From assembly GCA_950295325.1 (NCBI GenBank), contig OX485804.1:63396533-63460532 (forward strand): a stretch of DNA of 64,000 nt, in the 5' to 3' direction. The notes under the pieces were generated by a model. It saw only the letters and a program-made list of their open reading frames with translations. It made no database searches and was not told the origin of the DNA. The DNA is from Polytrichum commune (taxonomy: Eukaryota > Streptophyta > Polytrichopsida > Polytrichales > Polytrichaceae). Made by a program: the position numbers and the translations under genes. This document shows positions 58,509-64,000 of the stretch, piece by piece; position 1 is the first letter of the stretch; each line of letters begins with the position of its first letter.

Positions 58509-58545
<37 letters not shown>
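58509..58545. repeat. (AT)n microsatellite
   Basis: About 18 AT units. Confidence 0.95.
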
Positions 58546-58549
<4 letters not shown>

Positions 58550-58788
58550 TATAACTATATATATGCTGGTGCTTTGGAAACATGCACGTAAACTGCTGTG
58601 GACCCAAAGCATGATGCTGAAATGACTGAAGACGGTCTTTTGCTCTAAAATTCTAAGGTTTGTGGGCCTTTATGTCACCAGTCACTTTTCTCAATGGGAC
58701 ACGACTCACGAGTGTTTAAGTTGTTTACGGCACGGCTTGCACTTACAAAGGGACATTGTGAAGATGACGGACACCTGACTTTGGGCTT

Positions 58789-59026
58789 GGGATTCGTGGT
58801 GTCTACGTAAACTCATCCATCATGGAAAGGGCTCCAATAAAAACAAGAAGTTTTCTTTTATGATCGAGGGGTGATGCATTCTGATTCGGCACCACTGAAT
58901 TTAATTGGGGTCTTTGACTCTTTTTTTTGAGTCAAATCGTCTGAAATAGTCGTTTATGGGATAGAATTTCATTCACCGTGTTTTCATCTTTGTAATGGAA
59001 GAGTTTACGTACACACCACAATTTCC
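58789..59026. mobile_element. MITE with GTGGTGTCTACGTAAACTC ends, copy 2
   Basis: GGATTCGTGGTGTCTACGTA at the left and TACGTACACACCACAATTTC at the right; 238 bp. Confidence 0.65.
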
Positions 59027-61651
59027 TAGCCATGAATTCGAGTCGTATGTGGCACGGCTTGTAGTTACAAACATACATCGTGAAGTCGACATGTGTCACG
59101 ACAGGATTGGATGACATGTTTGGATTATAGACATCATTATGGATTGAATAGTTCACATAGTTGAAACTTGAGAAGTAATACCTTCCCTTTGGTGACACCT
59201 AATTTCAATCCTTAAGCTGCCAACAAGTGAGTGCAACGGTGCCATCAAGTAAGTCGTTATTAAAAGCGATCAATCACATGTGGCATTAAGTATAAAATAG
59301 CACCACTTCAGCCCGGTGTAAGAAGGGTGCAAGAATGTTTTTAGGAGAGCACCAACTTTGGCCAATCATAATGGCTAATCATGGACCTAACTGCTCAACG
59401 AGGCGGTGTAAGAAGTGATCCACTAAAGGGGGACAATACCTTCATTTAGTAGACGATCCACAAAAGGGGGACAACAACCTTCATTTTTAATAAACGATCC
59501 TCACATGCAAGAAGGTTGATTTTGTGGTGATTCTCACGTAGCAATTCAACATCAATAGGCCCCTAGTTGACTATAATTTTTTTTTCCCTTAAGATGATTT
59601 AAAAAAAAAATTGTAGGTTGCATATGAAGTTATTATTTTTTGATTTTTTTGTGTAGACTTTGTATACATTCACTAATCTATGGTATTTTTCTTGGAAATT
59701 TTCCAAGCTAATTAACCTTCCTAAAATTGCAAATTTATGTTAAAGTGACACTTTAAGGCCTTAGTACCTTATGCTATCATTTATGGAGAAAGAGAATCTT
59801 TACTTTGACTCTCATAACTTTTACATGTCAACTCCTATTCGGAATCTTTCAAATGGCAATCTTCATGGATCTACATTGCTAATTAGATGAAACAATTCTT
59901 GATCCGATCCGACGGCCGTAAAGTGCTCACAATAGGGTTGCATACCTTATTTGTCACAAGCACTGATATACATAACCTCCAACAATCGTGGTTGTTAAAC
60001 AAGAGATTGGATGGGCTTATTAACTAAAATGAGCCAATTGGTCCACTCAATTTAATGTAGGGAATATGATGGGAACGTAATGATTGTTAGTTGGTACGAG
60101 ACAATACCCATTGAGGGTTCTTAAAATACACTCAACCATTCCAATACACCCACACATGTTTATAAAACCATGCAAATAATCAATTGTAATATGAAAGATC
60201 TCATCAATTGTGACAAAAGGATTGTCTCATAATGGCCCAATTGGCTCATTTTAGTTGGTAAGGCCATTTGGGTTCAAATTCAAACGCTATCAAGACCAAC
60301 AAAATACAGTAAGTATCAACAGTGAACGTGTTTGTTTTAAAGTCACACTTTAATCCAAACCAGGTGTTTAGAAACAAAGATTTGAATGTCAATATTCATA
60401 AGATCCCAATACCCAAAACCAACAATGAACTTAAAACCTACATTATGTACCAAAATCGTACATTTTGGGAATTTGAATGTATTAACTTGGCGTTCGTTCA
60501 TGGTGTTGGCGTTGGGAATGTACACCTTAGACACATTGAACGCTTTTAAGCTGTAGGGATATGTCAAACCAAGACCCATGTGCCACTATCGTACATTTGA
60601 AATCCCCAAATGTATGAGTTGGGTACAAAATGTTTGGTTTTCACTTTTCAGTGGACATATAAGGTAGAGGGTGCTAAAATCAACACCCCATCCAAAACCA
60701 ACACCTATAAACGCCTCTCAGTTGCCAACACTCTATGACCTTGAATTGCACCCGGCAGTGTAGGAGTGTCTGGGCCCACGGAGTGACGGTTTTAGGTACC
60801 ATTAGTGGTACCACCTCATAGCGGCCTCCACTACCTCCATGTAGGGTAGGTAATGGGTTGCACTCTATCTCGGGTTGGTTCAAGGTGGGATTAGGGTGGC
60901 TTGTCAATGCATGTTCTAACCATTCTATTCACAACGCCAAGGAGGTAGGCCCACAAAGCACAAAAGGGTCATTTCTTGGGATGCACGGTGATGGTTTTGC
61001 AAGCGAACCAGGTGTGATCATGGAGGTAGCCGTGTGGCTTTGTGTATCATTACTACTTGGACTTTGATGTGGTTTGGGTCTAGTACCCAACTATGTTGTG
61101 TTGGTTCTAGACAATGAAGGTGGTGGTCCTCATCATATGCAAGGTTGCCATACACGGGGCCTATGGATTGGTTTAAGAAAGCTAGTAGTTTTGACTTTGA
61201 ATATTCATCAAATATTCAATTGAGACTAAAAATATTTGTTTCTTTCTTGGTACCTATGTTTAGCCCAAAGGCTAATATGGATATGTATATGTTTAAATCA
61301 ACCACATAGCCCTGTGTATGTGCAATAGCTCAAAGTGTTGGTTTAAGCACCCTCTCCCTTATATATCTTCAACCTGGCATGCGTTTCAAAGAACGCGTGC
61401 AAAGTGCAAGTACTAACATTCATAACAGAACAAGTAAAGGAGGGTGCACATTGCACAAAGCAAACAGCAGCAGGACTTGGAAGAATCAATGAATGGGAAG
61501 AAGTGAGTGCTAGGGTACAGATGAAGCAGTTGAGTTTGAGAATCATCGGTTGAAAGTTCAAGACGTTTACCAATCATTTTGATAGAAATCTATGGAGTAT
61601 ACGCACTTCAGTCTAATAAAGGAAACACCGAAAGCTCACAACATGGAACCA
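59027..61651. other. Intergenic stretch, mostly unassigned
   Basis: A/T homopolymer tracts near 59575-59650. GGGGGACAA with CCTTCATTT occurs twice near 59430 and 59470. 61498-61600 is an inverted copy of the AACCGG dispersed repeat. The open frames at 60322-61067 and 61343-61573 show no known domain. Confidence 0.35.
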
Positions 61652-61967
61652 GTGTGTATGTTTGACAAAGTTTTTGCAAGTTTTTGACATTTGACATGCA
61701 AAAACTTGCACAAAAATAAAATGCACGTCAATTGACACGCACGATTATGAATTTGACATGTAGTGTGACTCGTGAAGGAAAAAACCACACGTCAATTGAC
61801 ATTTAGAAATTGAAATGACATGTACCCCTAGGCATGTGACATTGAAGTGACATTTCATAATAAAATGTAGATGTCAATTGACATTCATTTTGCGTTTTTG
61901 AAAATGTCACGTGACACTTTGGATTTGAAGTTGAATGTCAAATGAAATTTGTCAAACATACACACTG
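61652..61967. mobile_element. MITE with CAGTGTGTATGTTTGAC ends, copy 2, with 10-bp duplication
   Basis: A 316-bp element with ends GTGTGTATGTTTGACAAA and TTTGTCAAACATACACACTG. It is flanked by CATGGAACCA on both sides (61642-61651 and 61968-61977), a length typical of Mutator-class insertions. The body is rich in TTGACAT/ATGTCAA words. Confidence 0.75.
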
Positions 61968-61977
61968 CATGGAACCA

Positions 61978-63894
61978 GCTACACCACAGCCCAGGGAGTT
62001 CTATACAAAGATCACTACATTTCCCACCTTTTATAAAGAGGTTTTGATTTTCTTTTCTTTTCACTCGGAAGCTACCGAAAGTCAGTTTTTTTTGCCTCAG
62101 TTAAATTTCAAGATTTACCTTTACCCTTTGGTAATTTTCCTAGTTCGGTATATTTCCGATGTTATGTACAGTGGGTCGGATTTCTATTTTTATTTTATTG
62201 TATAAATGGAAATTGGTGTTATGCTTTTAAGGGGGTGAATTTGTGTTGAAAGAAATCTCAAGTATTCCTAGAAGGAGTTGAACCTTGCCAAGCCCCTACC
62301 ATCTTGGGGCCAAGGATGTAGCCTTTGAAAAATGTATGGATCCAAAGAGGGTGCATATATATTTTTAGAGGTTGGTTAGTGCAACACTACATTTAAACTA
62401 ATCTACATGCAACCTTTAAACATAATTGACATCCTCAGAATTGAGAAACATAACTGAAGTTATTGAACAAGAAACGCCACTTGCTGAAGACATATAAAGT
62501 GAAGGGTTAGCATATAGGAACCGGTACTTAGTTATATTTTTCCACAAAGGAATTGCCTCTTCAATGATAGTATCAAAGTTCTTATTTGACCTCTCCAAAG
62601 CAATTTTAAGCATAGCTTCCAAATTTTTGCCTCCAATCCACCATGCCTTGAATCACTCACAATCGACACCCAAATTTGATCCCCCATAACACCAAAAGCA
62701 CCCACAACTTACAATCAACCCACCAACATGAAAATAAAACTTAAATGTTCCTCAAACCTCCATGCATCCGCAAATAACAACACTTGACATGCAATCGATC
62801 GATTGTCCAGATAGGGCCACAATCACCATATCTACTACTACCCATAATTGCAAAACCTGAAGGAAAGATGAAGGGAAAATCAACATTTTAGTACCTAATT
62901 CACTGTACCCTTGAACGAGATTGACAAGTGGTGCAATATCAGAAGCCATCCATTGAGCTTGAAGCCAAACACGGAGCTTGAAAACACCAATTGAAAACAC
63001 AAGAGCAGAAGCAGAAGCTTAGAGTAGGAATGGGGTAGAGAGAAAAACCCCAATGAAGGAGTGAGGTACTTTGCCCAAGGGGCTCAAACTCTTCTTATAC
63101 TTGAGAGAGAGAGGGTCCTTGGCTGCTTAGAGCCTCAAAATCCTAATAAGCCTAGTGACAATGGAACCAACCATAAATTAGCCTCCATGAATCTAGTATT
63201 ACCCTAGTAACATTTCCACCCTATCCCTAATCCCTCCAGCTACTTGTCTAAAATCAAAAAAATTAGCTCAGTAGATAACCCAAACTATGATGCCTCAGCC
63301 GGCCATATTGCCCGTCTATTCTCCCTTGAACTAGTGGATTTCTAACCTTAACAATTTTACATCGGTACCTCATCCGGATCATCACGAACTCATTCGGAAA
63401 TCTCCAAAAAAATTCGACTAGCTCGTAACTAACCCTCGGTACTCCCTGTACATTGAGTTGTACTTGGAAACACTAGAGCTTGACCAATTATGCCCAAAAA
63501 TCTCCCCGGACACTGGGAAGAATTCACTCACTTGTACTTGTAACTTGCAATTAATTTCTGCATGAATGCATGTCCTAGAGCCCATTTTATAAAATTATCT
63601 GATCCTGGCACAGCACATGGCCATAATCATATAAGATGTATATATAAACGTAGTTTTAAATCTCTGTTCAGGCCGCAAAGGTCACGGTATGTGAGGCCCA
63701 GAGGTGGTCCATATTCCTCCTGACTTGCACAGGGCCCAGGCTATGCTTTTACATAGCACCGCCAGACTTCGACATTCCTCCCGCACCAAGTTCTGAGAAG
63801 TGTTTTGTTGAAGAAAACAAGACTGTCAAAATTACTCGTAAATCCGAGTTGAGGCAAACACATCTAAAGAAACCTCTGCATTAATTGCACTGGA
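61978..63894. other. Intergenic stretch, no recognised gene
   Basis: The minus-strand frames at 63000-62752 and 62622-62416 are open and start with Met, but I recognise no domain. Confidence 0.3.
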
Positions 63895-64000
63895 GCTATG
63901 ATTGGGGATGAACCGGTTGAGTTTGAGAAATAACCGGTTGAAGTTCAAGACTGCAGGAAGATTACCGATCATTTTAGAGGAATCTATGGAATTTACCTCA
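63895..64000 (-). repeat. Dispersed AACCGGTT repeat, inverted copy
   Basis: GATGAACCGGTTGAGTTTGA and ATTTTAGAGGAATCTATGG are the reverse complement of the repeat at 1018-1108 and 24170-24260. The copy runs to the window edge. Confidence 0.6.

Overview
The window looks like nuclear DNA of a land plant with a repeat-rich genome. It holds one clearly intact protein gene, which has five exons, GT-AG introns of 0.8-1.7 kb, and a tryptophan aminotransferase-related (TAR/alliinase) product. Everything else I can explain is mobile-element debris or repeats: DNA transposons with terminal inverted repeats, many MITE-like elements, 5'-truncated LINEs and tandem repeats. There is no bacterial-style operon structure, no CRISPR array, and no tRNA or rRNA that I could find. 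I cannot name the species. The divergence of the TAR protein from flowering-plant TARs as I know them hints at a non-flowering land plant, but this is inference only.

Layout. 1-8.7 kb: MITEs, one of them with a 71-nt near-perfect palindrome, a Tourist/PIF-like element (5140-5937), and a roughly 2-kb repeat built from small hairpins (5947-8060). 8.8-16.0 kb: one 7.2-kb Mutator-like element with roughly 1-kb terminal inverted repeats and an 11-bp target duplication. It carries a piece of a cytosolic ribosomal protein uS8 (RPS15a) gene with its intron, and a second copy of the hairpin-rich repeat, so it is a Pack-MULE-type element. 16-31 kb: further MITEs, a foldback element whose empty site can be read at the start of the window, a LINE remnant with a zinc knuckle plus a nuclease-like domain, a second LINE type, a pogo-like element with the end of its transposase, and a 103-bp tandem array.

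31.9-38.3 kb (minus strand): the TAR gene, 488 residues, assembled from five exons whose phases all agree. Intron 1 contains a decayed copy of the exon 1 EGF-like segment; introns 1 and 2 also hold MITEs. A tandem repeat of about 340 bp lies 0.8-2 kb upstream of the start codon.

38.3-64 kb: no gene I can name. It contains LINE fragments of three types, inverted copies of MITE families seen earlier, a minisatellite that expanded inside a MITE, and a possible unrecognised minus-strand coding stretch at 43.5-43.9 kb. The TAR enzyme would make indole-3-pyruvate from tryptophan for auxin synthesis. Nothing else in the window is visibly linked to that pathway.
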